64,000 nucleotides of DNA from Streptomyces noursei ATCC 11455 (GTDB lineage: Bacteria > Actinomycetota > Actinomycetes > Streptomycetales > Streptomycetaceae), in contig NZ_CP011533.1 of assembly GCF_001704275.1 (NCBI RefSeq), forward strand, positions 6,882,001 to 6,946,000, written 5' to 3'. How positions within the stretch are numbered: position 1 is the stretch's first letter; the number at the start of each line of letters is the position of its first letter. Below the pieces are notes generated by a model. That model saw nothing but the letters and a program-made list of their open reading frames with translations. It was not told the DNA's origin and made no database searches. A program made the translations under genes and the position numbers. Below are positions 1 to 9,534 of this stretch, piece by piece.

Positions 1-415
1 GCACCACGACGTCCACCCCGGCCAGCTCCGGATCGCGCTGCAGCCGCTGCAACAGCACCCCGGTGGTCACCACCTCCACCGCCGTACGCGGCCCGGCCCG
101 CCGCTCCCCGCGCACGGTGAAGCCGACGCGGTCGCCCACCCGCTCGCCCAGCAGCCACGCCATTCGCCGGGCCGCCGCGCGGGCCGCGATCCGGCGCGGC
201 TCGGCGACGACCACCCGCCGCCGCGGCCCCTCGCCGGTCAGCCCGGCGAGCTCCAGCGGCACCAGGGTCGTCTTGCCGGTGCCCGGCGGCGCGCACAGCA
301 CCGCGGCACCGGTCGTGTCGAGGGCGTCGCGCAGCGTGGGCAGCGCACTGCGGACGGGCAGCTGGGCGAGGGCGGCGCCGGGCGTCCCGGCGGCCGGGGA
401 AGGGCTGAGGCTCAC
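1..415 (-). CDS. hrpB: ATP-dependent helicase HrpB, N-terminal part (runs off window)
   Basis: The reverse strand reads from GTG at 415 to the window edge, about 138 codons. The translation shows a DEAH-helicase N-terminus: LPVRSALPTLRDAL, then the Walker A segment CAPPGTGKTTLVPL, then motif Ia (VVVAEPRRIAARAAARRMAW), then GFTVRGERR and TTGVLLQRLQ. This order is typical of HrpB, an SF2 helicase of the DEAH/RHA group whose bacterial role is poorly defined (RNA or nucleoprotein remodelling). The DEAH box and C-terminal domains lie outside the window. It is transcribed away from the methyltransferase at 468-1301, about 50 bp upstream on the same strand, so the two may be co-transcribed. Family assignment is firm; completeness cannot be judged. 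Confidence 0.88.
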   Translation of the reverse strand, partial: MSLSPSPAAGTPGAALAQLPVRSALPTLRDALDTTGAAVLCAPPGTGKTTLVPLELAGLTGEGPRRRVVVAEPRRIAARAAARRMAWLLGERVGDRVGFTVRGERRAGPRTAVEVVTTGVLLQRLQRDPELAGVDVVV

Positions 416-467
416 CGCTCCAGTCTGCCGCCCGGCTGCTCCGCCCCGGCCGCCCGCCCCGGAAGCG

Positions 468-1301
468 TCACGCCCCGTCCGCCGCACACACGAAGATCGC
501 CGTCCCCGGGATCAGATGCCCCCGCAGCGGCGACCAGCCGCCCCACTCCTGGGTGTTCCATTCCGGCCACTCCGGTTCGACGAGGTCCACCAGCCGGAAG
601 CCGGCCGCCACCACGTCCCGCACCCGGTCGCCCAGCGTCCGGTGGTGCTCCACGTACACCGCCCGCCCGTTCTCGTCCTGCTCGACGTACGGCGTGCGGT
701 CGAAGTACGAGGCCGCCACCGACAGCCCCTCCGGCCCCGGCTCGTCGGGGAACGCCCAGCGGATCGGATGGGTCACCGAGAAGACGAACCGCCCGCCCGG
801 CCGCAGCACCCGCCGCACCTCGCGCAGCACCTGCACGGGCTCGGCGACGAACGGCAGCGCCCCGTAGGCGGAACACGCCAGGTCGAAGGAGTCGTCGCGG
901 AACGGCAGCGCGCCCGCGTCCGCCTCCACCAGGTCGACGGTGCCGTCGGCCGTCCCGCCGGCGATCCGCAGCGCATGCTGGAGCTGCCGGTGGGAGAGGT
1001 CCAGGGCCACCGGGTGCGCCCCCTGGGCGGCCAGCCAGCGGGAGCACTGCGCCGCGCCGGCGCCGATCTCCAGGACGCGTCGTCCCTTCAGTTCGGCGGC
1101 CGGCCCCAGGAGCGCGGCGTCCGCCTCGTCGAGCCCCTCCGGGCCCCAGACGAACCGGTCGTCGCCGAGGAACGCGCCGTGCTCCCTCTGGTACTCGTCC
1201 GCATTGCGGTCCCACCAGCCTCGGCTGGCCCGGCTGCTCTCGGCGTCCGAGGTGTCACGGCGAGTCGCCTCCGGCTCGCTGTCTTCCACGTATTGGCTCA
1301 T
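468..1301 (-). CDS. class I SAM-dependent methyltransferase
   Basis: A 277-residue protein starting MSQYVEDSEPEA. It has a Rossmann-fold methyltransferase core: motif I VLEIGAGAAQCSRWLA, an acidic residue after the second strand (VALDLSHRQL), VEADAGALPFRDDSFDLACS, and post-motif REVRRVLRPGGRFVFSVTHP. This is the Methyltransf_11/UbiE-like layout. The substrate cannot be told. The N-terminal WWDRNADEYQREHGAFLG segment is common in actinobacterial small-molecule methyltransferases. The start at ATG 1301 precedes the conserved region by a plausible disordered leader. It is divergent from rpsA. Confidence 0.85.
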   Translation of the reverse strand: MSQYVEDSEPEATRRDTSDAESSRASRGWWDRNADEYQREHGAFLGDDRFVWGPEGLDEADAALLGPAAELKGRRVLEIGAGAAQCSRWLAAQGAHPVALDLSHRQLQHALRIAGGTADGTVDLVEADAGALPFRDDSFDLACSAYGALPFVAEPVQVLREVRRVLRPGGRFVFSVTHPIRWAFPDEPGPEGLSVAASYFDRTPYVEQDENGRAVYVEHHRTLGDRVRDVVAAGFRLVDLVEPEWPEWNTQEWGGWSPLRGHLIPGTAIFVCAADGA

Positions 1302-1673
1302 CGCGCCCGTCGTCGTAGTCTTCGCTGTGCTTGTCGCAGCGGGGGACTGTGAGGCCGTGCGGCCTCGCGGAACATCGCGTGCGCCGGTTATGGGGCGTTC
1401 TGTCCCCGGTGTGCGCCTTTCGCGCATTGACCCTGTCCGGCTGCCCCCGTATGCTACAAGTTGCGCTGCGGGCCTGCGCGCCTCGGACGGAGCAGGCCGC
1501 GCTCGCATCTGTATGAATGTCCCCTCGGTTTTGAGGCGTTTCGGGTTGCTCCGGTTTTGCGGGGCGTCCGGAGGATGCGCCTTAGACGCTGTCCGGTCTG
1601 ATGCAGAGGCGATACGGGCTCTCGGCGTAGCAGTACCTACGACTTCAATGTCCGTACCGGAGCCCTTTCCCAC
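1302..1673. other. rpsA leader and promoter region, no gene seen
   Basis: A 372-bp non-coding interval between the divergent methyltransferase and rpsA. It holds the strong rpsA promoter at 1427-1455 and a predicted leader of about 210 nt before the rpsA ATG. Short open frames here lack codon bias and recognisable products. I see no riboswitch or tRNA. Confidence 0.6.
1427..1455 (+). promoter_or_regulatory. putative principal-sigma promoter of rpsA
   Basis: TTGACC (1427-1432), a 17-bp spacer, then TATGCT (1450-1455). This matches the Streptomyces HrdB-type consensus closely and lies in an otherwise non-coding region upstream of rpsA. Confidence 0.7.
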
Positions 1674-3182
1674 ATGACGAGCAGCACCGAGACCACCGCC
1701 ACCACCCCGCAGGTTGCGGTCAACGACATCGGTAACGAGGAAGCTTTCCTCGCCGCGATCGACGAGACGATCAAGTACTTCAACGACGGCGACATCGTCG
1801 ACGGCGTCATCGTGAAGGTCGACCGGGACGAGGTCCTGCTCGACATCGGTTACAAGACCGAAGGCGTCATCCCGAGCCGTGAGCTCTCGATCAAGCACGA
1901 CGTCGACCCCAACGAGGTCGTCGCCGTCGGTGACGAGATCGAGGCCCTTGTCCTTCAGAAGGAGGACAAGGAAGGCCGCCTGATCCTCTCGAAGAAGCGC
2001 GCCCAGTACGAGCGTGCCTGGGGCACCATCGAGAAGATCAAGGAAGAGGACGGGATCGTCACCGGTACCGTCATCGAGGTCGTCAAGGGTGGTCTCATCC
2101 TCGACATCGGCCTCCGCGGCTTCCTCCCGGCCTCCCTGGTCGAGATGCGCCGTGTCCGCGACCTTCAGCCCTACGTGGGCAAGGAGCTCGAGGCCAAGAT
2201 CATCGAGCTGGACAAGAACCGCAACAACGTGGTCCTGTCCCGCCGCGCCTGGCTGGAGCAGACCCAGAGCGAGGTCCGTCAGACCTTCCTCACCACCCTC
2301 CAGAAGGGTCAGGTGCGCTCCGGCGTCGTCTCCTCCATCGTCAACTTCGGTGCCTTCGTGGACCTGGGTGGCGTCGACGGTCTCGTCCACGTCTCCGAGC
2401 TGTCCTGGAAGCACATCGACCACCCGTCCGAGGTTGTCGAGGTCGGCCAGGAGGTCACGGTCGAGGTCCTGGACGTCGACATGGACCGCGAGCGCGTCTC
2501 CCTGTCGCTCAAGGCGACCCAGGAAGACCCGTGGCAGCAGTTCGCCCGCACCCACCAGATCGGCCAGGTCGTGCCCGGCAAGGTCACGAAGCTGGTGCCG
2601 TTCGGTGCGTTCGTCCGCGTGGACGAGGGCATCGAGGGTCTGGTCCACATCTCCGAGCTGGCCGAGCGCCACGTGGAGATCCCGGAGCAGGTCGTCCAGG
2701 TCAACGACGAGATCTTCGTCAAGGTCATCGACATCGACCTGGAGCGCCGCCGCATCAGCCTCTCGCTGAAGCAGGCCAACGAGTCCTTCGGCGCCGACCC
2801 GTCGGCGGTCGAGTTCGACCCGACCCTGTACGGCATGGCCGCGTCCTACGACGACCAGGGCAACTACATCTACCCCGAGGGCTTCGACCCGGAGACCAAC
2901 GACTGGCTGGAGGGCTACGAGGCCCAGCGCGAGGCGTGGGAGCAGCAGTACGCCGAGGCGCAGCAGCGCTTCGAGCAGCACCAGGCCCAGGTCATCAAGT
3001 CCCGCGAGGCCGACGAGCAGGCTGCGGCCGAGGGCGCTGCCGCTCCGGCGGCCGGTGGCCAGGGTGGCGGCAACGTCTCCGGTGGCTCGTACTCCTCGGA
3101 GTCGGCGGACAACTCCGGCGCCCTGGCGTCGGACGAGGCCCTTGCCGCGCTCCGCGAGAAGCTGGCCGGCGGCCAGAGCTGA
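1674..3182 (+). CDS. rpsA: 30S ribosomal protein S1
   Basis: A 502-residue protein with four S1/OB-fold repeats at roughly residues 38-107, 124-190, 208-276 and 293-362. Repeat landmarks include GVIVKVDRDEVLLDIGYKTEG, VVSSIVNFGAFVDLGGVDGLVH and GKVTKLVPFGAFVRVDEGIEGL. Four repeats is the usual actinobacterial form, against six in E. coli. The tail (about 370-502) is Q/E-rich and then Gly/Ala/Ser-rich and probably disordered. S1 binds mRNA on the small subunit and aids initiation; in Actinobacteria, where many mRNAs are leaderless, its need may be message-dependent. The codon usage is strongly biased, as expected of a highly expressed gene. A TTCG-loop terminator follows. Confidence 0.97.
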   Translation: MTSSTETTATTPQVAVNDIGNEEAFLAAIDETIKYFNDGDIVDGVIVKVDRDEVLLDIGYKTEGVIPSRELSIKHDVDPNEVVAVGDEIEALVLQKEDKEGRLILSKKRAQYERAWGTIEKIKEEDGIVTGTVIEVVKGGLILDIGLRGFLPASLVEMRRVRDLQPYVGKELEAKIIELDKNRNNVVLSRRAWLEQTQSEVRQTFLTTLQKGQVRSGVVSSIVNFGAFVDLGGVDGLVHVSELSWKHIDHPSEVVEVGQEVTVEVLDVDMDRERVSLSLKATQEDPWQQFARTHQIGQVVPGKVTKLVPFGAFVRVDEGIEGLVHISELAERHVEIPEQVVQVNDEIFVKVIDIDLERRRISLSLKQANESFGADPSAVEFDPTLYGMAASYDDQGNYIYPEGFDPETNDWLEGYEAQREAWEQQYAEAQQRFEQHQAQVIKSREADEQAAAEGAAAPAAGGQGGGNVSGGSYSSESADNSGALASDEALAALREKLAGGQS

Positions 3183-3229
3183 ACGGTTCCACCCGTCAGC
3201 GCTAGCCGGTTGAGGTAGCTGAAGACGCG

Positions 3230-3257
3230 AGGCCCGCTCCCTTCGGGGGGCGGGCCT
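3230..3257 (+). terminator. rpsA terminator, TTCG tetraloop
   Basis: Twelve-base arms AGGCCCGCTCCC and GGGGGCGGGCCT (one G:T pair) close a TTCG tetraloop 47 bp after the rpsA stop. There is no long T tract, as is common in Streptomyces. Confidence 0.8.
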
Positions 3258-3349
3258 TCGTCATGGAGTGAGCCGGTTCCGGTGCCGGTGGGCCGGAATG
3301 GATCGGAATGCGTCGGATCGGCCGCGGGGTGGGCGCGCGTCGCTGGTCG

Positions 3350-4141
<792 letters not shown>

Positions 4142-4539
4142 TCAACTGTCGTTCCACATAGGAACCTTGGGCGGGAATGTGAATCGCTGGAGCGGTGGCG
4201 AAGCTGGAGGTACGGACCCAGGGGCGTCAAGGGTTCGGGGTGGAGTGGGGTGGCCTGGGGTGGGGTGGCCTGGAGGGGGTGGAGTGAGGTGGGGCGGGAG
4301 TGAAGGCGCGGTGCGGCAACTGGGCGGGGAGGCGCGGGGGTTCCTTGACGTGAACGACGGGGCGTTGGCGTTGGTGGGGGACTGCCGGAGCGGGAGGGGG
4401 CCCGGGTGATCGCGGAGGGGTGGACGGGAGGGGGCGGACGTGAGCGAGTTCCGGAGAAAGGGGTCGGGAATGCTGGCTCGGGAATGCCGGGGCCCATCCG
4501 GGACGTTCTTGCTCTTGGACACGAGGAGGAGCGGTCACT
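4142..4539. other. 398-bp gap with G-rich tandem repeats; no gene seen
   Basis: It separates the decayed beta-helix gene from the PAC2 gene. It contains a G-rich block (4237-4300) with a 15-bp period around TGGGGTGGCCTGG and, further on, a 9-mer TCGGGAATG repeated at a 14-bp offset. Four GGGG runs at 4237-4265, separated by 6, 6 and 1 bases, fit a G-quadruplex pattern on the plus strand. Nothing here has coding character. Confidence 0.6.
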
Positions 4540-5493
4540 GTGTTGGATCCCCAGGGTTTGTACGAATGGGAGCCGAGCGGGCTCGCGGCGGTCGAGGCGA
4601 TCACGGCCAGGGACTCCGCCGGTCTGGTGTTGCTGTACCACTTCGACGGCTACATCGACGCCGGCGAGACCGGCGACCAGATCGTGGAGAGGCTGTTGGA
4701 CGGCCTGCCGCACCGGGTCGTGGCGCGCTTCGACCACGACCGGCTGGTCGACTACCGTGCGCGCCGGCCGCTGCTCACCTTCGAACGGCACCGCTGGACC
4801 TCGTATGAGGCCCCGCGCATCGAACTGCACCTGGTCCAGGACGCCACCGGGGCGCCCTTCCTGCTGCTGTCCGGGCCCGAACCGGACGTGGAGTGGGAGC
4901 GGTTCGCCGCGGCGGTGCGCCAGATAGTGGAGCGGCTCGGCGTCCGGCTGTCGGTCAACTTCCACGGCATCCCGATGGGTGTGCCGCACACCCGGCCGGT
5001 GGGGCTCACCCCGCACGGCAACCGCACGGACCTGATGCCGGGGCACAGCAGCTTCTTCGACGAGGCCCAGGTGCCCGGCAGCGCGGAGTCCCTGGTCGAG
5101 TTCCGGCTGGCCGAGGCGGGGCACGATGTCCTGGGCGTGGCGGCGCACGTGCCGCACTACATCGCCCGATCCGCGTACCCGGACGCCGCGCTGACCGCCC
5201 TGGAGGCGGTGACCGCCGCCACCGGACTGGTGCTGCCGAACGCCGCGCACGCGCTGCGCACGGAGGCGCTGCGGACGCAGGAGGAGATCGAGCGACAGAT
5301 CTCCGAGGGCGATGAGGAACTGGTCGCCCTGGTCAGCGGCCTTGAGCACCAGTACGACGCGGTGGCCGGGGCGGAGACCCGGGGCAACCTCGTCGCCGAG
5401 CCGGTGGAACTCCCGTCGGCCGACGAGATCGGCCGGGAATTCGAACGATTCCTGGCGGAGCGCGAGGCCGAAGGCGGCGGGGGCGCGATCTGA
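4540..5493 (+). CDS. PAC2 family protein (proteasome-assembly-chaperone-like fold)
   Basis: A 317-residue protein beginning at GTG 4540, with GAGGAGG about 10 bp upstream. An alternative TTG follows directly. The family signature is [20 protein letters not shown] at residues ~28-47, then [56 protein letters not shown] and the C-terminal helix [15 protein letters not shown]2-domain proteins are near-universal in Actinobacteria, where the name comes from the eukaryotic 20S assembly chaperone; the actinobacterial function is unproven. There are no membrane segments. It stands alone, 207 bp before coaE. Confidence 0.9.
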   Translation: MLDPQGLYEWEPSGLAAVEAITARDSAGLVLLYHFDGYIDAGETGDQIVERLLDGLPHRVVARFDHDRLVDYRARRPLLTFERHRWTSYEAPRIELHLVQDATGAPFLLLSGPEPDVEWERFAAAVRQIVERLGVRLSVNFHGIPMGVPHTRPVGLTPHGNRTDLMPGHSSFFDEAQVPGSAESLVEFRLAEAGHDVLGVAAHVPHYIARSAYPDAALTALEAVTAATGLVLPNAAHALRTEALRTQEEIERQISEGDEELVALVSGLEHQYDAVAGAETRGNLVAEPVELPSADEIGREFERFLAEREAEGGGGAI

Positions 5494-5688
5494 GGCGGGT
5501 GCGGGGCAGGGCCGGGCGACTTTCGGCGGGGCGGCGCCCAAGGCGGTTCGCTCCCGGACCATTGTCTCGCCCGTGCCCTCTGTTCGCCGGCGATACCCGC
5601 GCACGGTTCGTGCGGCTCGCTGGTGGGGGAGTGGGCGCCGGTCGGGCGTGGAGCACCGCCCGGGAGTTCTGCCGCCGGGGCAGGCGTA

Positions 5689-5694
5689 TAGCGT
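5689..5694 (+). promoter_or_regulatory. -10 element TAGCGT, predicted leaderless coaE transcript
   Basis: TAGCGT matches the Streptomyces -10 consensus. Only six bases separate it from the ATG at 5701, so transcription should start at or next to the start codon. No convincing ribosome binding site is present. Confidence 0.5.
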
Positions 5695-5700
5695 GGGGCC

Positions 5701-6291
5701 ATGGTGAAGGTGGGGCTGACCGGCGGGATCGGTGCCGGCAAGAGTGAAGTGTCGCGGCTGCTGGCGTCGTACGGCGCGGTGATCGTGGATGCGGACAAGA
5801 TCGCACGCGAGGTCGTCGAGCCGGGAACCCCTGGACTCGCGGCCGTGGTCGAGGAGTTCGGGGCGGAGGTCCTCGCGGCTGACGGCACCCTGGACCGGCC
5901 GAAGCTGGGCGCGTTGGTCTTCTCCGACCAGGAGAAGCTGAAGGCGCTCAACGCGATCGTGCACCCGCTTGTGGGCGCGCGGTCGGCCGAACTCGAGGCG
6001 TCGGCCGGGCCGGACGCCGTGGTCGTCCACGACGTGCCGCTCCTGACCGAGAACGGTCTGGCGCCGCTCTACGACCTGGTGGTGGTCGTCGACGCGACAC
6101 CGCAGACCCAGCTGGACCGGTTGGTGCGGCTGCGCGGTATGGCGGAGGACGAGGTGAGGCGGCGGATGGCGGCGCAGGCCACCCGCGAGGAACGCCTGGC
6201 CGTCGCCGACTTGGTGATCGACAACGACGGCCCGCTGGAGGCGCTGGAGCCCCAGGTCCGCGAGGTGTGGGAGCGCCTGCGGGGCGCCTGA
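5701..6291 (+). CDS. coaE: dephospho-CoA kinase
   Basis: A 196-residue protein catalysing the last step of coenzyme A synthesis, ATP-dependent 3'-phosphorylation of dephospho-CoA. The P-loop [17 protein letters not shown] lies at residues ~5-21, followed by the [13 protein letters not shown] substrate segment, the [10 protein letters not shown] helix, [13 protein letters not shown], the lid arginines [20 protein letters not shown] and the terminal VIDNDG motif. The length is that of a single-domain CoaE; some actinobacterial homologues carry an extra C-terminal domain that is absent here. The -10-like element immediately upstream suggests a leaderless mRNA. Confidence 0.95.
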   Translation: MVKVGLTGGIGAGKSEVSRLLASYGAVIVDADKIAREVVEPGTPGLAAVVEEFGAEVLAADGTLDRPKLGALVFSDQEKLKALNAIVHPLVGARSAELEASAGPDAVVVHDVPLLTENGLAPLYDLVVVVDATPQTQLDRLVRLRGMAEDEVRRRMAAQATREERLAVADLVIDNDGPLEALEPQVREVWERLRGA

Positions 6292-6301
6292 GACCGGGCG
6301 G

Positions 6302-6307
6302 TAGCCT
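6302..6307 (+). promoter_or_regulatory. -10 element TAGCCT of the cupin gene
   Basis: TAGCCT is followed by seven bases and then the ATG at 6315. The spacing implies a leaderless transcript independent of coaE, whose stop codon lies just upstream. Confidence 0.45.
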
Positions 6308-6314
6308 CACCGCC

Positions 6315-6743
6315 ATGACAACTACCGATCTCGATCCCGAGACCCCCGCCGCCGCGGCGTCCGGCCCTGCCGTCGGCGGTGCCGATGCCGCTCCCGCCTC
6401 CTTCGTGGTGAACGTCCCCGGCCTCGCCGACGCCGACCTGGAGCCCGAGCCCCTCGACCCCGAACAGGTCGTCTCCGGCGACCCGGTGGTGACCGGCAAG
6501 GTGCTGTGGGAGTCGCCGGACGGCAGCCAGATCAGGGGCATCTGGCAGATCACGCCGGGCGTGGTGACGGACACCGAGGCCAACGAACTGTTCGTGGTCG
6601 TCAGCGGACGCGCCACCATCGAGGTCGAGGGTGGTCAGGTACTCGAGGTGGGACCGGGCGACGCCTGCGTCCTGCGCGAGGGCGACCGCACCCGGTGGAC
6701 GGTGCACGAGACGCTGCGCAAGGCCTACCACATCAGCCTCTAG
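6315..6743 (+). CDS. cupin domain protein
   Basis: A 142-residue protein. Residues ~1-35 are acidic and Ala/Pro-rich. The rest is a single cupin barrel: VLWESPDGSQIRGIWQITPG, then NELFVVVSGRATIEVEGG, then LEVGPGDACVLREGDRTRW and ETLRKAYHISL. It resembles the DUF861 (ureidoglycolate-hydrolase-like) cupins. The classical metal-binding histidines of motif 1 are not evident (NELFVVVSG has Glu only), so a binding or structural role is as likely as catalysis. ATG 6315 was chosen because a -10 element lies 7 bp before it; an earlier in-frame GTG would overlap the coaE end. Confidence 0.82.
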   Translation: MTTTDLDPETPAAAASGPAVGGADAAPASFVVNVPGLADADLEPEPLDPEQVVSGDPVVTGKVLWESPDGSQIRGIWQITPGVVTDTEANELFVVVSGRATIEVEGGQVLEVGPGDACVLREGDRTRWTVHETLRKAYHISL

Positions 6744-6951
6744 CGGCGGGTGCATCGGCGTCAGCGTGAGGGGCTGACGTCGGTGCGGGACGCGTCACCG
6801 GTGGCCGGGCACCCGACGGGACGAGACCGCCGGACCGGGAATGCGGCAACAAACCCGAGTGTTAACGACGTGGTTGTTGCACCGCACAGATCGCGGTACG
6901 GAGCATGGTCATCCCTGGCATGCCCGACGACACCCGGAGAGGAGACGGTCC

Positions 6952-7362
6952 GTGCCCGAGCGCAGTCCCGCGACGCACGTCATCGACTACCGTGCCGCCG
7001 AGCAGCTGCTGGCCGCCCGTGATCCACGAGGCGCGATCCGGCTGCTCGATTCCGTCATCACCGCACACCCCGAGAACACCGCAGCCCGACTGCTGCGCGC
7101 CCGCGCCTTCTTTCTCGCCGCCCAACTCCGTGCCGCGGAGCTGGAGTTCCAGATCGTGCTGGAACGCGAGCCGGACAACGCCTTCGCGCACTTCGCCCTC
7201 GCCCGCACCCTGGAACGCGGCAGCCGGCCCGACGAGGCCCTGCGTCACTTCCGCCTGGCAGCGGCCCTCGAACCGCGCCCCGAATTCCTCGAAGCGGCCC
7301 GCTTCGCGCCGGGCCGGGGCAACGGTGACCGAGCGGTCGGCCCCGACGACGGAGTTCCGTAA
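6952..7362 (+). CDS. tetratricopeptide repeat protein
   Basis: A 136-residue protein from GTG 6952, preceded by GGAGAGGAGAC. It contains three or so TPR units: YRAAEQLLAARDPRGAIRLL, then AARLLRARAFFLAAQLRAAE, then AFAHFALARTLERGSRPDEA followed by LRHFRLAAALEP. The helices are soluble and no targeting signal is seen. TPRs mediate protein contacts; the partner is unknown. The C-terminal 20 residues are Gly/Pro/Asp-rich. It is monocistronic between the cupin gene and the convergent DUF6343 gene. Confidence 0.85.
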   Translation: MPERSPATHVIDYRAAEQLLAARDPRGAIRLLDSVITAHPENTAARLLRARAFFLAAQLRAAELEFQIVLEREPDNAFAHFALARTLERGSRPDEALRHFRLAAALEPRPEFLEAARFAPGRGNGDRAVGPDDGVP

Positions 7363-7406
7363 GCACCGCCCATGAGCGCGTCACCCACCGCCGGTGACGG
7401 TCGCGA

Positions 7407-7712
7407 CTACGGCCTGGAGTCGCGCCGTCTGCCGGCGGCGCGGCGTATCTCGTTGCGTCCCCGGTCGGGCTCGTAGGGCGGAATGTTCCTGCCGGGCTGG
7501 TAGTGCGGCCCCTGGCGGATGTGTCGGATCACCATGACGAGGTCCGCGGCGGCGATCGCCGCGAGTGCCGCGCAGGCGGCCGCCCACTGCGGCCGGCCGG
7601 CCATCACGAAGGCCACGGTGCCGGCGACGGCCCACAAAAGCCCCCACAGTGCCAGCCCGCACCGAATTCTCAGTGGGCTGCGTGCGTGAAGAGGCTCATC
7701 ACCCGAGCGCAT
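7407..7712 (-). CDS. DUF6343 family small membrane protein
   Basis: A 101-residue protein, MRSGDEPLHARSPLRIRCGL onwards. Two hydrophobic helices are visible (ALWGLLWAVAGTVAFVMAG and WAAACAALAAIAAADLVMVI). They are followed by RHIRQGPHYQPGRNIPPYEP, a conserved tail that I associate with the actinobacterial DUF6343 family. The positively charged C-terminus is probably cytoplasmic. Function unknown. It lies 46 bp downstream of the helicase gene on the same strand, so co-transcription is possible. Confidence 0.75.
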   Translation of the reverse strand: MRSGDEPLHARSPLRIRCGLALWGLLWAVAGTVAFVMAGRPQWAAACAALAAIAAADLVMVIRHIRQGPHYQPGRNIPPYEPDRGRNEIRRAAGRRRDSRP

Positions 7713-7758
7713 CGCTCCCCATCTCCTCCCTCCAGCATCCTCCGGATCGATACGCCTG

Positions 7759-9315
7759 TCATGTGTCGTGTCCCCCCTTCCCGGCCGCCGCTCTCGCCCG
7801 TCGTCCTTCCCTCCTCGGCGGGGCGCCGCCTTCGGGGCGGGGATCGCCGGCCGGGTGGGTGTTGATCCAGGACAGCCCGCCGATGTCGAGCTGCGAGCGG
7901 GCGCGGGTCACCGCGACATAGGCCAGGCAGGCCTCGTCGAGGTCGATCGGGCCGGGCAGCGGCGTGCCGTCCTCGTCGCGCTCGTCGAGATCGTCGGGGC
8001 AGGTGAAGTCGTCGGCGATGCGTACGCTCGACCATTCGCGGCCCTTGGCGCGGTGGGCCGTGGACACCGTGACCTCGGCGGACGCCTCGGGCGAGAGCCG
8101 GTCCAGGGCACCCAGCACGGTGTCCGCGCCGTGTTCGTCGATCAGCTCCACCAGAGGCAGCAGGTCGCGTCCGGCCGGGTCAAACTCCGCGTACTCGCGC
8201 AGCTCGCACCAGCTCTCGAAGAGCATCAGCTCGGGGTGAGCGGTGCGCCGGCCCGATGCGAGATCGTGCGCGGCACGGGCCAAGGCGCTCAGGGGTTCAC
8301 CGCCGCCCGCGAGCGCGACCCGCCGATGGGCGTCCAACTGCCGTATCACCTCCACCATGGCGCCCACATTCGTCCGGCACAGGATCGCGTCGGGCGTGGC
8401 GAGCCGGCACAACTCGGTCTCCTGGCGGGGCGACCCGGTGAGGCGGATGGGGGCGTCGACGATCGTCAGCCAGCGGTTGGCCTCGGCCGCCAGGGCGGGG
8501 CCGAAGCGGAAGGATCGCGAGAGGCTCAGGTGGGTGCCGTCGAAGCCGGTCATCACGTCGCGGGCGCCGCGCCAACCGTAGATGGCCTGCGCGGAGTCCC
8601 CGACCAGGACCAGCTGGGCGTGGGCGCGCTGCGCGGTGAGGACCTGCTCGACGACCGGGTTGGTGTCCTGGGCCTCGTCCAGGAGGAGGAAGTCGGCCGG
8701 GATGACGGGGGCGCTCAGTGCCCACATCTTGAGGTAGTGGTCGTGCTCGAAGCGGACCACGCCGTGCTCGGGATGGTGCAGATCGGCCCAGGCTCTGCGG
8801 GCGTAGGGCAGGGCGAGGCCGGCGAGCTGGGTGTGCAGCGGCTCGGACTCGGCTCCGCGCAGCGGGGGGACATGATGGTGGGCGATCTCCTTGTCGGCGG
8901 ACTGGCAGAAGCGGGTGATGGTGCGCAGGACGGTGTAGGAGAGGGCCTTGTTGTTGACCTTGCGCGGGCCGATGCGTAAGCACATGCCCTCCTTGATGCC
9001 GAGGGCGGCGCCGGTGCGCCAGCCCGCCTGGCGTGGGGCGTTCAGGCGCGCCTGGTAGTGCCTGCCCACCGCGGTGTAGGCGAGGGCGTGGGCGGTTCCG
9101 CAGGTCACCTCGGCGGGGAAGGTACGGGTGGCGTGGCGGGCGACGGCGCGGTTGAAGGCGAGGTAGCGGCCGGTGCGGCGCTGTCGGCGCGCGGTGTGCG
9201 CCAGCATCGCGAGGGTCGTCGTCTTCCCGGTGCCGGCGCCGGCCTGGATCACGAGATGGGCGCCGGTCGGAAAGGCTTCGGCCGCGGCGGTCTGCTCGGG
9301 GGTGGGGGTGTGCAT
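7759..9315 (-). CDS. UvrD/Rep-like SF1 DNA helicase
   Basis: A 518-residue protein, shorter than PcrA/UvrD (about 700 or more). Motifs in order: Q motif region PTPEQTAAAEAFPTG; Walker A QAGAGTGKTTTLAML (residues ~25-38); Walker B FLLLDEAQDTNPVVEQVL; motif III VLVGDSAQAIYGWRGARDVM; motif IV SLSRSFRFG; motif V VSTAHRAKGREWSSVRIADDF; and motif VI AYVAVTRARSQLDI. All catalytic motifs are intact, so an active 3'-5' ATPase/translocase is expected. The 1B/2B insertions are reduced. The 567-bp region upstream holds a perfect palindrome and a DnaA box, and beyond it lies the SNF2 operon. Confidence 0.88.
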   Translation of the reverse strand: MHTPTPEQTAAAEAFPTGAHLVIQAGAGTGKTTTLAMLAHTARRQRRTGRYLAFNRAVARHATRTFPAEVTCGTAHALAYTAVGRHYQARLNAPRQAGWRTGAALGIKEGMCLRIGPRKVNNKALSYTVLRTITRFCQSADKEIAHHHVPPLRGAESEPLHTQLAGLALPYARRAWADLHHPEHGVVRFEHDHYLKMWALSAPVIPADFLLLDEAQDTNPVVEQVLTAQRAHAQLVLVGDSAQAIYGWRGARDVMTGFDGTHLSLSRSFRFGPALAAEANRWLTIVDAPIRLTGSPRQETELCRLATPDAILCRTNVGAMVEVIRQLDAHRRVALAGGGEPLSALARAAHDLASGRRTAHPELMLFESWCELREYAEFDPAGRDLLPLVELIDEHGADTVLGALDRLSPEASAEVTVSTAHRAKGREWSSVRIADDFTCPDDLDERDEDGTPLPGPIDLDEACLAYVAVTRARSQLDIGGLSWINTHPAGDPRPEGGAPPRREGRRARAAAGKGGHDT

Positions 9316-9444
9316 GGGGACTCCTCATCGGGTTCGGTCGACGGGCTGCGGTGGTTGTGACGGGTCGCGGTGGGTCGTGGTGGTGTGTGGTGGGCAGCCG
9401 CGGGCGGCGGTGCTTTGCCGTGAGCTGCGGTGAGCCGGCGGGTG

Positions 9445-9466
9445 TCGCGGGGTGGCCACCCCGCGA
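9445..9466. promoter_or_regulatory. 22-bp perfect palindrome, candidate operator
   Basis: The half-site TCGCGGGGTGG is followed directly by its exact complement CCACCCCGCGA with no loop. A zero-loop palindrome favours a dimeric protein site over a terminator. It lies 130 bp upstream of the SF1 helicase start. Confidence 0.5.
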
Positions 9467-9525
9467 GCGATTTCGTCACTGAATGTAATCGACTTGGCGC
9501 GGGGGCGGGCGGGGCGTCTTCAACC

Positions 9526-9534
9526 TGTGGATAA
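9526..9534 (-). promoter_or_regulatory. solitary DnaA-box-like 9-mer (TTATCCACA)
   Basis: Plus strand TGTGGATAA, i.e. the exact 9-mer TTATCCACA on the reverse strand. One isolated box between two helicase genes is not an origin, but could bind DnaA. Chance occurrence is possible, although the site is AT-rich for this genome. Confidence 0.4.

Noticed and set aside
717..725. CTGTCGGTG on the reverse strand inside the methyltransferase gene
   Set aside because: There is no TANNNT hexamer at the right distance and the location is intragenic; this is expected by chance.
9526..9534. A replication origin or oriC-like region
   Set aside because: Only one DnaA box is present and no dnaA/dnaN genes or box cluster. 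It is at most a regulatory site.
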